Positions 1 through 13,100 of a stretch of DNA of 64,000 bases are shown here, piece after piece. Position 1 is the first letter of the stretch. The number at the start of each line of letters is the position of its first letter. This DNA comes from Misgurnus anguillicaudatus (Eukaryota; Chordata; Actinopteri; Cypriniformes; Cobitidae). The notes under the pieces are model-generated. The model made no database searches. It saw only the letters and a program-made list of their open reading frames with translations, and was not told where the DNA came from. The DNA lies in NCBI RefSeq assembly GCF_027580225.2, contig NC_073352.2, forward strand, positions 1,428,501 to 1,492,500. Direction: 5' to 3'. The position numbers were made by a program, and so were the translations under genes.

Positions 1-784
1 TTTGTAACACTATTTATTAAAAACAATTATAATTGAGGGTGTCAGGCAAACTCAAGAGACAAAGGTGCGGTGCAAAAACAAGTGTTTTATTATATACAGT
101 GATGGTGATTGTGTACAAAGTGCTGGTGTTATATATTACTATTTACAAACTATTTACAGTATTTTATAACAAACAAACACCAGGGGAGGGGAGGAGAGAA
201 GGAACGCGAGCGGTGCTAAATAAAAGAAATAAACAAAACCAAACAAATCTAACTCACGTTTAACCTTCTAAACTGCCTAAACCCAAAATAAAGAGAGAAA
301 ACAAAATATCTTCAGCGTCCAAGACGCCCTATCTAAGCTACACTCTCTAACCAAAAAGTCGGGGAAAAACATACAGTGGGTGGCACTCGCTCCTTACCTA
401 GTGTACTAATACAGTAAATACCAAAATAACCTACGTGTTGCAAATGTACGTCACGTTACAATCTTACCTGTTCACTCCTCTCCAAACATACAAAAGGGAT
501 TGACATGTAAACAGATAAACAAAGTAACGTACACACGGGGATTAGCAATAAACAGAGCGTAATGTAAATGTTGTGTAACAAATGAGACTGAGGTCTAGAG
601 CGGCCGATCTGTGGCGCTCTTTTATTGGGCGGAGTCTTTGTGGGTTGGTGGACCGGGTAGTGACATCAGCGGCAGGGGTGGAAACTGACAGGGATGTTAG
701 CCAATGGCAGTGTCTGGGAAACATTAAGAGGGAGAGAGAGAGAGACGGAGGGAAAATACAACCAGACGACATACGGACGTAACA
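1..784 (-). mobile_element. Gmr1-like LTR, 3' LTR of copy A (cut by window edge)
   Basis: On the minus strand this LTR begins TGTTACGTCC at 784 and runs off the window at 1, about 30 bases short of the full ~811 bp. The bases next to it (785-793, minus-strand AGGGTGGGGG-type purine run) are the polypurine tract, which identifies it as the 3' LTR. It lacks the 358-bp extra block found beside 5' LTRs. It carries GTAACGTGAC where most LTRs in the array have the palindrome GTCACGTGAC. Confidence 0.9.
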
Positions 785-795
785 CCCCCACCCTT
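785..795 (-). other. Polypurine tract, copy A
   Basis: Minus-strand purine run AAGGGTGGGGG directly abutting the LTR start TGTTAC. This is the expected plus-strand DNA primer for reverse transcription. The same run is present next to the LTRs ending at 10040, 19295 and 28912 (with AATGGTGGGGG in copy C). Confidence 0.8.
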
Positions 796-879
796 ATGAA
801 CAAACATATCATTTTAACACATACACAAAAAAAAAAAAACATACGAGAACAAGGCAGAACACATAAATCAAACCAAACA

Positions 880-3800
880 CTAAACTCTAGACAGGGCATC
901 CGCTAAAACATTATCTGTACCTTTTTTGTGACAAATTTCCAGATTGTAATTTTGCAGGATGAGTGACCAGCGCATGAGCCTTTGATTTTGGTTAAACATA
1001 CTGGACAAAAAAGTAAGTGGATTATGATCAGTGTAAATAACAACAGGATGAATAGATGAACCAACATAAACCTCAAAGAATTGTAAAGCGAGAAGGAGTG
1101 CAAGAGCTTCTTTTTCAATGGTGGAGTAATTGCATTGATGTTTATTGAATTTTCTTGAAAAGTAACAGACGGGATGATTGATACCAGAAGTATCCTCTTG
1201 GAGGAGTACTGCACCAGCACCTACGGCACTCGCATCAACCTCAAGCTTAAAAGGTCGGGCGAAATCAGGGGCCGCTAAAACAGGTGCACTAATTAAGAGA
1301 GCCTTGGCACACACAAATGCTCTCTGACAATCATCAGACCAGACAAAAGGTACAGACGGGCTGAGTAAACTGGAAAGGGGATGCACAACAGTTGAAAAGT
1401 TTTTGCAAAACCCACGGTAATAACCAGCCATGCCTAAAAATCTTCGCAGCTCGCGCCGCGTTTTCGGGACCGGGAAGTCTGCAATGGCGTTGACCTTGGC
1501 TTCTACCGGGCGAACTTGACCTTGGCCTACTTCCTTACCTAGGTAAGTAACGGTAGCTTGACCGAACTCACATTTTGCCAAGTTTAATGTCAGCGAGGCA
1601 TTTGCAAGTCGTTCAAACACAGTTTTAAGCAATTTAATGTGCTCTGACCATTCACATGAATACACAACTAAATCATCAAGGTATGCATTACAGCAGGGAA
1701 CGCCAGCCAGCACGATATTGACGAGCCGCTGGAATGTGGCCGGAGCGTTCCGTAATCCGAACGGTAAAACGTTATATTGTAGGAAGTGATCTGGGGTAAC
1801 AAAGGCGGAAATTTCGGATGCACGGGAAGTAAGTGGAACTTGCCAATAGCCTTTCAATAAATCCAGCTTACTAACAAAACGGGCAGATCCTAAATTATCT
1901 ATACAATCTTCCATTCTTGGTAATGGATAATTATCAGGAACTGTCACATTATTCACCTTTCTGTAATCTGTACAGAAACGTACACTGCCATCAGGTTTCG
2001 GGACCAGTATACACGGTGAGCTCCATGGACTGCAACTATGTACTGCCAAACCATTCTCCAATAAATACTCTGCTTCGGCTTTTAACAGAGACCTTTTTGT
2101 AATGTTAACTCTGTATGGATGCTGTTTTATCGGAGTGGAATTAATGACCTTGATATCATGTTGCAGAACTGTAGTTTGGGTGGGTACATCATTAAAAAGG
2201 TTAGGAAATTCACGAATTAAGTTTACAATATCCTGTCTTTGATCAGTTGGTAAATGAGTGAACTGTGATGTCAAATCATTGATTATTTCAGAATTTGGCA
2301 AACGAACGCACTGCTGTGGAGCGTTGCGCAGCTTTAAACCATCCTCGTCAGCGCAAAAGTCGGCATTAAAGGATGGTGTAACCTCGCAGGTTACAACAGG
2401 GGCGATGACGGGCTCTGCACTCTCAACCGCAGGCTCTATAGGTGAGTCACGAGAGTGATAAGCTTTAAGCATATTAATATGGCATATGCGCGACTGGCGC
2501 TTTCTATCAGGAGTGCTTATAACGTAGTCTGTCTCATTTATTTTCTTAACTACCCTATAGGGTCCGGAGAAGCGAGCAGACAGCGCAGAACCAGGCACAG
2601 GCAACAATACCAAAACCTCATCTCCGGGTTGAAAACAACGAGCTGTAGCCTTTTTATCATAACGTTGTTTCATGACCTTTTGCGTATGTGAGAGAGATTC
2701 CCCAGCGAGAGAGCAAGCGTTGTGTAACCGCTCTCGGAATCTGCTCACATAATCTAAAACATTCTCTTTAGGAGACGAGTCGGTACACAAAATTTGCTCC
2801 TTTAAAACTTTTAACGGCCCCCTCACAGAATGGCCAAAAACAAGATCCGCAGGGCTAAACCCGAGTGATTCCTGAACTGTCTCACGAATAGCAAATAACA
2901 CCAAGGGAACGCCCTCGTCCTAGTCTTTTTCTGAATCCATACAGTATTTCTTAAGCATGGACTTAAGCATCTGGTGAAAACGTTCTAGTGCTCCCTGGCT
3001 TTCGGGGTGGTATGCACTAGATACGCGGTGAGTTATGGCGAGAGTTTTCATGACCTGGGCAAACAATTTAGAGAGAAAGTTTGTTCCTTGATCTGTCTGA
3101 ATAATTTTTGGCAGTCCAAAAGTAGAGAAAAATTTAATGAGAGTTTTAACAACAGTGGGAGCAGTGATTTTGCGTAATGGAATAGCCTCAGGATAGCGGG
3201 TAGCGGAACACATGATGGTTAATAAAAATTGATTACCTGATTTTGTTTTCGGTAACGGACCAACACAGTCTACAATGACGTGCTCAAAAGGCTCACCAAT
3301 AACCGGGATTGGCTGAAGTGGAGCAGGTGCAATCACCTGGTTCGGCTTCCCCATAATCTGACAGGTATGACACGTTTCGCAAAATTTTGACACATCTTTC
3401 TTTAAACCGGGCCAAAAGAAATGCCGAAGTATGCGATCATATGTTTTTGTTATGCCTAGATGACCAGCGAGTTGATGATCATGTGCAAGACTTAAAATTT
3501 GCTGTCTGTAATTGATGGGAACAACAACTTGATATACAGCACCAGAGTCAGGATCAGACAAATTATTACCGGACCATTTCCTCATAAGCAACCCGTTTTC
3601 CATAAAGTAAGAAGCTTTACTCTCGGTAACATTGGGTAATTTTTCCAGTGAGGAAAAACATTTAATCAGAGACGGGTCAGCTTTCTGAAACACAGCAATT
3701 TGCTCGCGAGTGGCGGGCAACACAACAGAGCTAGGGCTTGTCAAACCCGAATGTGCAGGCTTTGAACTTGACTGCTGGCTGACAGATTCAGGTTCGGGCT

Positions 3801-5676
3801 GAGCTGGAGACAGCTCGCCGGTGAACAGCGGAGCAATAAATGTATTGGTCAGACCAATTTCGTCACCCATTTTCCGCGACTGAGCTCGCGTAACAGCGCA
3901 AGCGGGAAAAACATCAGGGTATGCCTCAGCTAAATCATCTGTATGCGGAGACATATCTGGAGTATCCAACACTTCTAATAAAGGAATTACTTTTCCTCCC
4001 GCCAGGTCATTCCCCAAAATAAAAGCAACACCATTTATGGGAAGTGAAGGGCGCACAGCAACTTTAACAAAACCAGTAACCAAATCACATTGTAAATGAA
4101 CACAATGTAAAGGAACTTTTACCACATTCATGTCAATACCCTGCACTAAAACATTTGAGCCACAATAAGTCTGTTCGGTTAATGGCAACACACTAGACAA
4201 AATAAATGATTGCGCAGCTCCAGTATCACGTAACACCTGAATCTCTTTTTGTTCCTCAGTGTTTCCAGTCAACGAGACAAAGCCTTTCAGAAGGAAGGGT
4301 TTAAAGCTGTCATCAGGAACATCCGTACTATTTGCAATACTGGGCACGCCAGGTACAGTTCTAACAAATCCAACATTCTTTGGCTGCGATTGCTGCTGCT
4401 GTTTGCGCTTTAACGCAACACAGTCGGCAATTAAATGTCCCATTTTGTGGCAGTAAAAGCATTCTCTCACCTCTTTAGATTGCAGAGAATTAACTTTTGG
4501 CCTGGCAGATTGCGACTGAGAAGACGTGACAATGGGTGTCTTTTCAGAGCGCACGGAGGAAAACGCAACTTTATGCGTGAGCACAAATTCATCCGCTAAT
4601 ATTGCGGCATCGGACAACGTAGCAACTTTTTGCTCGTTTAAATAGACAACAACACGTTCAGGTAGACAAGATTTAAATTCTTCAAGCAAAATTAATTCTC
4701 TCAAAGAATTGAAATCGGCAGCTTTGCTGGCAACACACCACTTATCGAACAGAATTCCCTTTTCCCTTGCAAACTCAACGAAAGTTTGACTATTATTTTT
4801 CTTATGGTTTCTAAATCTCTGTCGATAAGCTTCAGGAACCAATTCGTAAGCACGCAAAATAGCTGATTTTACTGATTCATATTTTAAACTTTCTTCCAGG
4901 GTAAGAGTCGAGCAAACCTCCTGGGCTTTGCCAACTAATTTGCACTGAAGCAACAGTGGCCACACATCCTTGGGCCAGCGAAGGGAAGAAGCAATGCGCT
5001 CAAACGCGCTGAAATATGAATCGACTTCAGTTTCCCTAAACGGCGGAACAAGAGCTATATGCTTACTAACATCAAACGCTCCCGAAGGAACATCGGCTGG
5101 TAACGAGACATGAGAGGGTGACTGTACAGCCGAGCCGGCGTTAACTTTCAGTGCCTCCAGCTCTAACTGCCGCAGTCGCACCTCTTTGTCGGCCTGGATT
5201 TCGAGCCTGCGGATTTCGAGACGCATCTCTAATTCGGCCTGGCGCGCCTGTGCTTTATCTTGGGCTTCCATCTGCAGCCGGGCCAGGCGGACTTTTAATC
5301 GCGCCTCATCGCGGGACCCAGAAGACACCGGAGAAAAAGGATCAAAGGGCGGCAAGACAACCTTGGCATCGGATGCCCCCTCTGCTTCGGTCGTCTCGCT
5401 CTGCACCTCGTCCTGTTCGCTCGCCGTAGCGAGAGGCTGCGCGCCCGCACAGGGGAGGCCTACGGTCTCAACCGCCTCTACACCATCCATCACAGGCAAA
5501 ATATTCAACTCTACCAGCTTACTGTATACCGTAATCCTAATATTTTCCTTACGAGCTTGCTTTACAATGGGAATCTGAAAATGTTCTGCCAAAATAATCA
5601 AATCCTTCTTTCTACACTGTTCAAACTGCTCAATTGTCGGATTCTGAATAAAATCTTGTAAACTAAATGTTGCCAT
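880..5676 (-). pseudogene. Gmr1-like gag-pol, copy A, one nonsense codon
   Basis: This is the same polyprotein as the intact copy C (see 19393-24189): Gag with coiled coil and CCHC knuckle, DTG protease, HHCC and DDE integrase with GPY/F, YLDD reverse transcriptase, then RNase H. The start is the ATG at 5676 (MATFSLQ); the open frame continues upstream only through a GTG. A single TGG-to-TAG change at 2920-2922 replaces the Trp equivalent to residue 919 of copy C, at the end of the integrase core, so translation would stop before the GPY/F and RT domains. Downstream the frame is open to the TAG at 880-882. The lesion is one base, so decay is recent. It shares residues with copy D (AEMATF, FEQCRKK) rather than with B and C. 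Confidence 0.92.
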
Positions 5677-5746
5677 CTCTGCCTTATTTAACGGGTGAAC
5701 CAAATACACAAAACGCACCGCACCACCTAAACCTACCACCAAACAA

Positions 5747-6462
5747 CACCACACTGGCCTAACAACGATGCACTGACACACACAAAATATAATAATTTTT
5801 AATAATTCCAGGAAATATTATTGATATCCCGGACGAGCCCCCAAATAATGTTACAATAAAGATGTTGTAGGGGTATTTGTAACACTATTTATTAAAAACA
5901 ATTATAATTGAGGGTGTCAGGCAAACTCAAGAGACAAAGGTGCGGTGCAAAAACAAGTGTTTTATTATATACAGTGATGGTGATTGTGTACAAAGTGCTG
6001 GTGTTATATATTAATATTTACAAACTATTTACAGTATTTTATAACAAACAAACACCAGGGGAGGGGAGGAGAGAAGGAACGCGAGCGGTGCTAAATAAAA
6101 GAAACACCACACTGGCCTAACAACGATGCACTGACACACACAAAATATAATAATTTTTAATAATTCCAGGAAATATTATTGATATCCCGGACGAGCCCCC
6201 AAATAATGTTACAATAAAGATGTTGTAGGGGTATTTGTAACACTATTTATTAAAAACAATTATAATTGAGGGTGTCAGGCAAACTCAAGAGACAAAGGTG
6301 CGGTGCAAAAACAAGTGTTTTATTATATACAGTGATGGTGATTGTGTACAAAGTGCTGGTGTTATATATTAATATTTACAAACTATTTACAGTATTTTAT
6401 AACAAACAAACACCAGGGGAGGGGAGGAGAGAAGGAACGCGAGCGGTGCTAAATAAAAGAAA
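5747..6462 (-). repeat. 358-bp LTR/PBS/leader tandem duplication, copy A (2 units)
   Basis: Units 5747-6104 and 6105-6462 are direct repeats with the same sequence by eye. Each contains the leader (minus-strand ...GCCAGTGTGGTG), the tRNA-Pro PBS, and about 256 bp of the LTR's 3' part. The join reads ...AGAAA|CACCAC..., where a normal LTR continues ...AGAAATAAAC. The 5' region of this element therefore contains two primer-binding sites (5826-5843 and 6184-6201). Confidence 0.93.
5826..5843 (-). other. Primer-binding site, tRNA-Pro type, copy A
   Basis: The minus-strand sequence TGGGGGCTCGTCCGGGAT lies 5 bases inside the 5' LTR. It is the 18-nt PBS known from murine leukaemia-type gammaretroviruses, complementary to the 3' end of tRNA-Pro. 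A second copy sits at 6184-6201 in the duplicated block. Confidence 0.88.
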
Positions 6463-7019
6463 TAAACAAAACCAAACAAATCTAACTCACGTTTAACCTT
6501 CTAAACTGCCTAAACCCAAAATAAAGAGAGAAAACAAAATATCTTCAGCGTCCAAGACGCCCTATCTAAGCTACACTCTCTAACCAAAAAGTCGGGGAAA
6601 AACATACAGTGGGTGGCACTCGCTCCTTACCTAGTGTACTAATACAGTAAATACCAAAATAACCTACGTGTTGCAAATGTACGTCACGTGACAATCTTAC
6701 CTGTTCACTCCTCTCCAAACATACAAAAGGGATTGACATGTAAACAGATAAACAAAGTAACGTACACACGGGGATTAACGATAAACAAAGCGTAATGTAA
6801 ATGTTGTGTAACAAATGAGACTGAGGTCTAGAGCGGCCGATCTGTGGCGCTCTTTTATTGGGCGGAGTCTTTGTGGGTTGGTGGACCGGGTAGTGACATC
6901 AGCGGCAGGGGTGGAAACTGACAGGGATGTTAGCCAATGGCAGCGTCTGGGAAACATTAAGAGAGAGAGAGAGAGAGAGACGGAGGAAAAATACAACCAG
7001 ACGACATACAGACGTAACA
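5849..7019 (-). mobile_element. 5' LTR of copy A (813-bp LTR plus 256-bp partial)
   Basis: The complete LTR is 6207-7019, with ends TGTTACGTCT...TTTATTGTAACA on the minus strand. The partial LTR 5849-6104 is created by the 358-bp duplication. Minus-strand promoter elements are an inverted CCAAT box (6934-6938) and a TATA-like AATAAAAGAGC (6849-6859), as in gammaretroviral LTRs. An AATAAA poly(A) signal lies about 35 bp from the LTR end. A CT microsatellite lies near the U3 end. Confidence 0.9.
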
Positions 7020-9206
7020 AACAACCCACTAAAAAAGGATCTATTTGTAGAATATACAATTACCTTTCACAGATAGATTGTACATCTACACTAGACCACA
7101 CTGTAAAAATGTATATTTAAAAAAAATTGTGGAAACTGAAAGTTAAGTATTGACTCAACATATTGCTTTCAAATAATTCTCCCCAAACAAAAATATGCAT
7201 TGTGGTAATTAAAACTTAAGGTATTGGGGTAAAACAAAAATGTATATTCACAGAACATATTAAACTCTGCTCAGCCAATGTATCATGTCAAATGAAAAAT
7301 CTGAGTTGACTGAACGTAGTTTGAGCAAGAAAAGCGTGTGGACATGCACCTGAAAATAATTGGCTTCAGTGTGGGTGCGCAGGAGTTGATGATCGACATT
7401 TCTACAATAAAGTTATGGTAGGTACTTAAATATTTACATTTAAGTCAATTTAAAGTATTTTTGAAGTCATTTTCTAGTTAAACTGAGTGAAAATCTGAAT
7501 AATTACAGCATACAAACAAAAAGCATATGATATGTTTCTCCTCAGTGTAATGCACCGAGCTAACGCTTCATTTAGTGAGGAAATGGCAAGGTCACTACAA
7601 CTTTCACAGTGAGTATATTATAGTTGTATTTCTTATATAACATATTTGTGTGAAAACTAGCTTTTTCGAGATTTTAAGAGCCGCTGCGCCGCGCCCACAC
7701 ACGTGCACACATAGACATGAAAGGCTGCTTGCAACCTGCACCTTTCTAGAAGAAATTGCCGTGTTTTTTAAATAAATGAATATATTACGAGTGTAGGGGC
7801 TTCTGTATTCGGCCTGGACGTCACGAAACGGGCGCGTTGTTTACTTCGACTGCATGCAGCACTGCGCAGACAAATCATCTTAAGAAATCAAAGTTCCGCG
7901 AGCGCCATTCAAAATCTTATATCTCGCGTTACATTAATCTCATGTGCCAATCGCATGCTGTCGTCGTCATCTTGCATCAGGAAATCCACGAGGGGTAGAT
8001 ATGAAAAGGACGCGCTCTCTCGGCTGGTGTTGTAAAGCTGCTGTTTATACTCAACGGCGCGAGTCTCAAATAAGTGCACGAACACCGCAAACGGATAAGA
8101 TGTTTAAATAATCAGCGCGTTCACTGTACTGTAAGTAATCGAATATAAAACCAACATGAAGTAGCGCTTAAAAGTAGTACAGGTTTGCTTGAACAATTCG
8201 CCCTTTAGAAAATTAACCATAGTTTTACTATTGTTTGTGTTGGATAACCATATAACCACACATTTATATGTGAAACTATAGTACACTCTAAAAAATCCGG
8301 GGTTATTTTTTCTACCCAAATGCTGGTTTGAGCCATTTGGGTAATTTTTTTGGGTTATTTTTGCAGTCTTGGGTAGTTTTTTGGGTAGTTTTATGTAACC
8401 CCACCACTGGGTTATTTTCTGGGTAATTTTCACTGAGAGTGGAATCAATACACCCCCTCCCCCTCCCGGACTCAACAACCCAGCTCATTGGGTCAAATCA
8501 ACTCGGCGCAGATTCAGGTGCAGCACCGGCTGACTGAATTTGAGGTGGATGCAACGCACACTGATATTTGGAGAAATAAGGTTCGTATCAACATATTTAT
8601 TCATATAACATATATTTTTAAACCTATTTATACACGTATCATAATACCGAGGGCTATATAAAGACGTAAGTGCCGTTACATTCAGTTTTACATGGCATTA
8701 AATACGCCGCCAGCTTCGTTCGTTTAGGTTGGCTTGTTTGATATGCCCGTTGGATAGTAAATACGTTTTCTACTGTTTTTGTTTAGTGTTTTAAATGTCC
8801 CCTTTGGACAAAGCCTTAAGTTTTTTTCTTAACTAACGTTATATGACGACATTTACATTACTTCAAAGCCCAGTTAACGGTTAACTTAAAACGAGATTAA
8901 TATAAGTTAAAGTAAATGCATTCTTTGCTTTTTCAGATTATTAAAATGAGATTTTAGACAATTACAGCCCGTAACAAATCTCTGGTAATTAATTTCTGAA
9001 AACCATTTTTTGTACACGAACAGTTTAAGCAGCCCCTCCCCCGCTGCAGTCCGCTGTACATCAGTGCTGCTGGGTCAAAATAACCCCATTCATGGATCAT
9101 CTGTCGCGGGGATTTTGGATCTTCAGAAGCAGAAATACAGCAGGACTTTACAAGCAGACATTCTTCAGCGGTTCTTTTCTGGTGAAATAAAGGTCTGTAT
9201 TTGTCT
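7020..9206. repeat. Array spacer, copy A
   Basis: This 2.19-kb non-LTR segment recurs at 16274-18460, 25892-28078 and 35147-37333 with nearly no differences. It holds no convincing gene. It consists of 76 bp of flank, the left end of a CACTGTAAAAA-ended transposon (from 7099), a CpG-richer promoter-like stretch (about 7780-8100), and the left end of a TA-flanked, TGGGTT-rich transposon (from 8284), with two splice-bounded exon-like segments. The minus-strand ORF at 8104-8478 is a shadow of low-complexity TGGGTT repeats. Confidence 0.88.
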
Positions 9207-9230
9207 GGCGGGAGGAAAAGCCCCAAATAA
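9207..9230. other. Array junction A/B: 14-bp filler plus 10-bp PBS remnant
   Basis: The spacer stops after TTTGTCT at 9206. Fourteen bases of unexplained filler (GGCGGGAGGAAAAG) follow, then CCCCAAATAA, which matches the bases between the PBS and the LTR in the complete elements, then the LTR. In copy D the spacer continues into unique DNA (TTGTATCATT) at the same point. This marks a non-homologous join. Confidence 0.85.
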
Positions 9231-10040
9231 TGTTACAATAAAGATGTTGTAGGGGTATTTGTAACACTATTTATTAAAAACAATTATAATTGAGGGTGTC
9301 AGGCAAACTCAAGAGACAAAGGTGCGGTGCAAAAACAAGTGTTTTATTATATACAGTGATGGTGATTGTGTACAAAGTGCTGGTGTTATATATTAATATT
9401 TACAAACTATTTACAGTATTTTATAACAAACAAAAACCAGGGGAGGGAAGGAGAGAAGGAACGCGAGCGGTGCTAAATAAAAGAAATAAACAAAACCAAA
9501 CAAATCTAACTCACATTTAACCTTCTAAACTGCCTAAACCCAAAACAAAGAGAGAAAACAAAATATCTTCAGAGTCCAAGACGCCCTATCTAAGCTACAG
9601 TCTCTAACCAAAAAGTCGGGGAAAACATACAGTGGGTGGCACTCGCTCCTTACCTAGTGTACTAATACAGTAAATACCAAAATAACCTACGTGTTGCAAA
9701 TGTACGTCACGTGACAATCTTACCTGTTCACTCCTCTCCAAACATACAAAAGGGATTGACATGTAAACAGATAAACAAAGTAACGTACACACGGGGATTA
9801 ACGATAAACAAAGCGTAATGTAAATGTTGTGTAACAAATGAGACTGAGGTCTAGAGCGGCCGGTCTGTTGCGCTCTTTTATTAGGCGGAGTCTTTGTGGG
9901 TTGGTGGACCGGGTAGTGACATCAGCGGCAGGGGTGGAAACTGACAGGGATGTTAGCCAATGGCAGCGTCTGGGAAACATTAAGAGGGAGAGAGAGAGAG
10001 ACGGAGGGAAAATACAACCAGACGACATACAGACGTAACA
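9231..10040 (-). mobile_element. 3' LTR of copy B
   Basis: 810 bp, with TG...CA ends. It is followed at 10041 by the polypurine tract of copy B and preceded by a PBS remnant. It therefore has an internal-region neighbour on both sides, as expected after recombination between elements sharing an LTR. Confidence 0.9.
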
Positions 10041-10134
10041 CCCCCACCCTTATGAACAAACATATCATTTTAACACATACACAAAAAAAAAAAACATACG
10101 AGAACAAGGCAGAACACATAAATCAAACCAAACA

Positions 10135-13100
10135 CTAAACTCTAGACAGGGCATCCGCTAAAACATTATCTGTACCTTTTTTGTGACAAATTTCCAGATT
10201 GTAATTTTGCAGGATGAGTGACCAGCGCATGAGCCTTTGATTTTGGTTAAACATGCGGGACAAAAAAGTAAGTGGATTATGATCAGTGTAAATAACAACA
10301 GGATGAATAGATGAACCAACATAAACCTCAAAGAATTGTAAAGCGAGAAGGAGTGCAAGAGCTTCTTTTTCAATGGTGGAGTAATTGCATTGATGTTTAT
10401 TGAATTTTCTTGAAAAGTAACAGACGGGATGATTGATACCAGAAGTATCCTCTTGGAGGAGTACTGCACCAGCACCTACGGCACTCGCATCAACCTCAAG
10501 CTTAAAAGGTCGGGCGAAATCAGGGGCCGCTAAAACAGGTGCACTAATTAAGAGAGCCTTGGCACACACAAATGCTCTCTGACAATCATCAGACCAGACA
10601 AAAGGTACAGACGGGCTGAGTAAACTGGAAAGGGGATGCACAACAGTTGAAAAGTTTTTGCAAAACCCACGGTAATAACCAGCCATGCCTAAAAATCTTC
10701 GCAGCTCGCGCCGCGTTTTCGGGACCGGGAAGTCTGCAATGGCGTTGACCTTGGCTTCTACCGGGCGAACTTGACCTTGGCCTACTTCCTTACCTAGGTA
10801 AGTAACGGTAGCTTGACCGAACTCACATTTTGCCAAGTTTAATGTCAGCGAGGCATTTGCAAGTCGTTCAAACACAGTTTTAAGCAATTTAATGTGCTCT
10901 GACCATTCACATGAATACACAACTAAATCATCAAGGTATGCATTACAGCAGGGAACGCCAGCCAGCACGATATTGACGAGCCGCTGGAATGTGGCCGGAG
11001 CGTTCCGTAATCCGAACGGTAAAAAGTTATATTGTAGGAAGTGATCTGGGGTAACAAAGGCGGAAATTTCGGATGCACGGGAAGTAAGTGGAACTTGCCA
11101 ATAGCCTTTCAATAAATCCAGCTTACTAACAAAACGGGCAGATCCTAAATTATCTATACAATCTTCCATTCTTGGTAATGGATAATTATCAGGAACTGTC
11201 ACATTATTCACCTTTCTGTAATCTGTACAGAAACGTACACTGCCATCAGGTTTCGGGACCAGTATACACGGTGAGCTCCATGGACTGCAACTATGTACTG
11301 CCAAACCATTCTCCAATAAATACTCTGCTTCGGCTTTTAACAGAGACCTTTTTGTAATGTTAACTCTGTATGGATGCTGTTTTATCGGAGTGGAATTAAT
11401 GACCTTGATATCATGTTGCAGAACTGTAGTTTGGGTGGGTACATCATTAAAAAGGTTAGGAAATTCACGAATTAAGTTTACAATATCCTGTCTTTGATCA
11501 GTTGGTAAATGAGTGAACTGTGATGTCAAATCATTGATTATTTCAGAATTTGGCAAACGAACGCACTGCTGTGGAGCGTTGCGCAGCTTTAAACCATCCT
11601 CGTCAGCCCAAAAGTCGGCATTAAAGGATGGTGTAACCTCGCAGGTTACAACAGGGGCGATGACGGGCTCTGCACTCTCAACCGCAGGCTCTATAGGTAG
11701 TCACGAGAGTGATAAGCTTTAAGCATATTAATATGGCATATGCGCGACTGGCGCTTTCTATCAGGAGTGCTTATAACGTAGTCTGTCTCATTTATTTTCT
11801 TAACTACCCTATAGGGTCCGGAGAAGCGAGCAGACAGCGCAGAACCAGGCACAGGCAACAATACCAAAACCTCATCTCCGGGTTGAAAACAACGAGCTGT
11901 AGCCTTTTTATCATAACGTTGTTTCATGCCCCTTTGCGTATGTGAGAGAGATTCCCTAGCGAGAGAGCAAGCGTTGTGTAACCGCTCTCGGAATCTGCTC
12001 ACATAATCTAAAACATTCTCTTTGGGAGACGAGTCGGTACACAAAATTTGTTCCTTTAAAACTTTTAACGGCCCCCTCACAGAATGGCCAAAAACAAGAT
12101 CCGCGGGGCTAAACCCGAGTGATTCCTGAACTGTCTCGCGAATAGCAAATAACACCAAGGGAACACCCTCGTCCCAGTCTTTTTCTGAATCCATACAGTA
12201 TTTCTTAAGCATGGACTTAAGCGTCTGGTGAAAACGTTCTAGTGCTCCCTGGCTTTCGGGGTGGTATGCACTAGATACGCGGTGAGTTATGGCGAGAGTT
12301 TTCATGACCTGGGCAAACAATTTAGAGAGAAAGTTTGTTCCTTGATCTGTCTGAATAATTTTTGGCAGTCCAAAAGTAGAGAAAAATTTAATGAGAGTTT
12401 TAACAACAGTGGGAGCAGTGATTTTGCGTAATGGAATAGCCTCAGGATAGCGGGTAGCGGAACACATGATGGTTAATAAAAACTGATTACCTGATTTTGT
12501 TTTCGGTAACGGACCAACACAGTCTACAATGACGTGCTCAAAAGGCTCACCAATAACCGGGATGGGCTGAAGTGGAGCAGGTGCAATCACCTGGTTCGGC
12601 TTCCCCATAATCTGACAGGTATGACACGTTTCGCAAAATTTTGACACATCTTTCTTTAAACCGGGCCAAAAGAAATGCCGAAGTATGCGATCATATGTTT
12701 TTGTTATGCCTAGATGACCAGCGAGTTGATGATCATGTGCAAGACTTAAAATTTGCTGTCTGTAATTGATGGGAACAACAACTTGATATACAGCACCAGA
12801 GTCAGGATCAGACAAATTATTACCGGACCATTTCCTCATAAGCAACCCGTTTTCCATAAAGTAAGAAGCTTTACTCTCGGTAACATTGGGTAATTTTTCC
12901 AGTGAGGAAAAACATTTAATCAGAGACGGGTCAGCTTTCTGAAACACAGCAATTTGCTCGCGAGTGGCGGGCAACACAACAGAGCTAGGGCTTGTCAAAC
13001 CCGTATGTGCAGGCTTTGAACTTGACTGCTGGCTGACAGATTCAGGTTCGGGCTGAGCTGGAGACAGCTCGCCGGTGAACAGCGGAGCAATAAATGTATT

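Noticed and set aside
33..263. Recurring ~76-aa plus-strand ORF (RVSGKLKRQRCGAKTSV...) in every LTR
   Set aside because: It starts at TTG, lies antisense in the LTR, and recurs only because the LTR recurs. The 358-bp duplication truncates it to 70 aa in the same way each time.
582..782. Plus- and minus-strand ORFs around the TATA region of each LTR
   Set aside because: They overlap the U3 promoter elements and a GA microsatellite, and change length between LTR copies with indels. No coding signature.
5186..5578. 130-aa plus-strand ORF antisense to gag
   Set aside because: It is a shadow of the GC-rich coiled-coil part of gag and appears in all copies because gag is conserved.
8104..8478. 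124-aa minus-strand ORF with KITQKITQ and Gly-rich start
   Set aside because: It is the translation of TGGGTT/TTTTGGGTAA repeats at a transposon end.
7019..9231. Target-site duplication for the Gmr1-like elements (AATAA left, AACAA right)
   Set aside because: The left bases are the PBS-LTR spacer of the element itself, retained at the array junction, so the near match is not a true duplication. The real left flank is outside the window.
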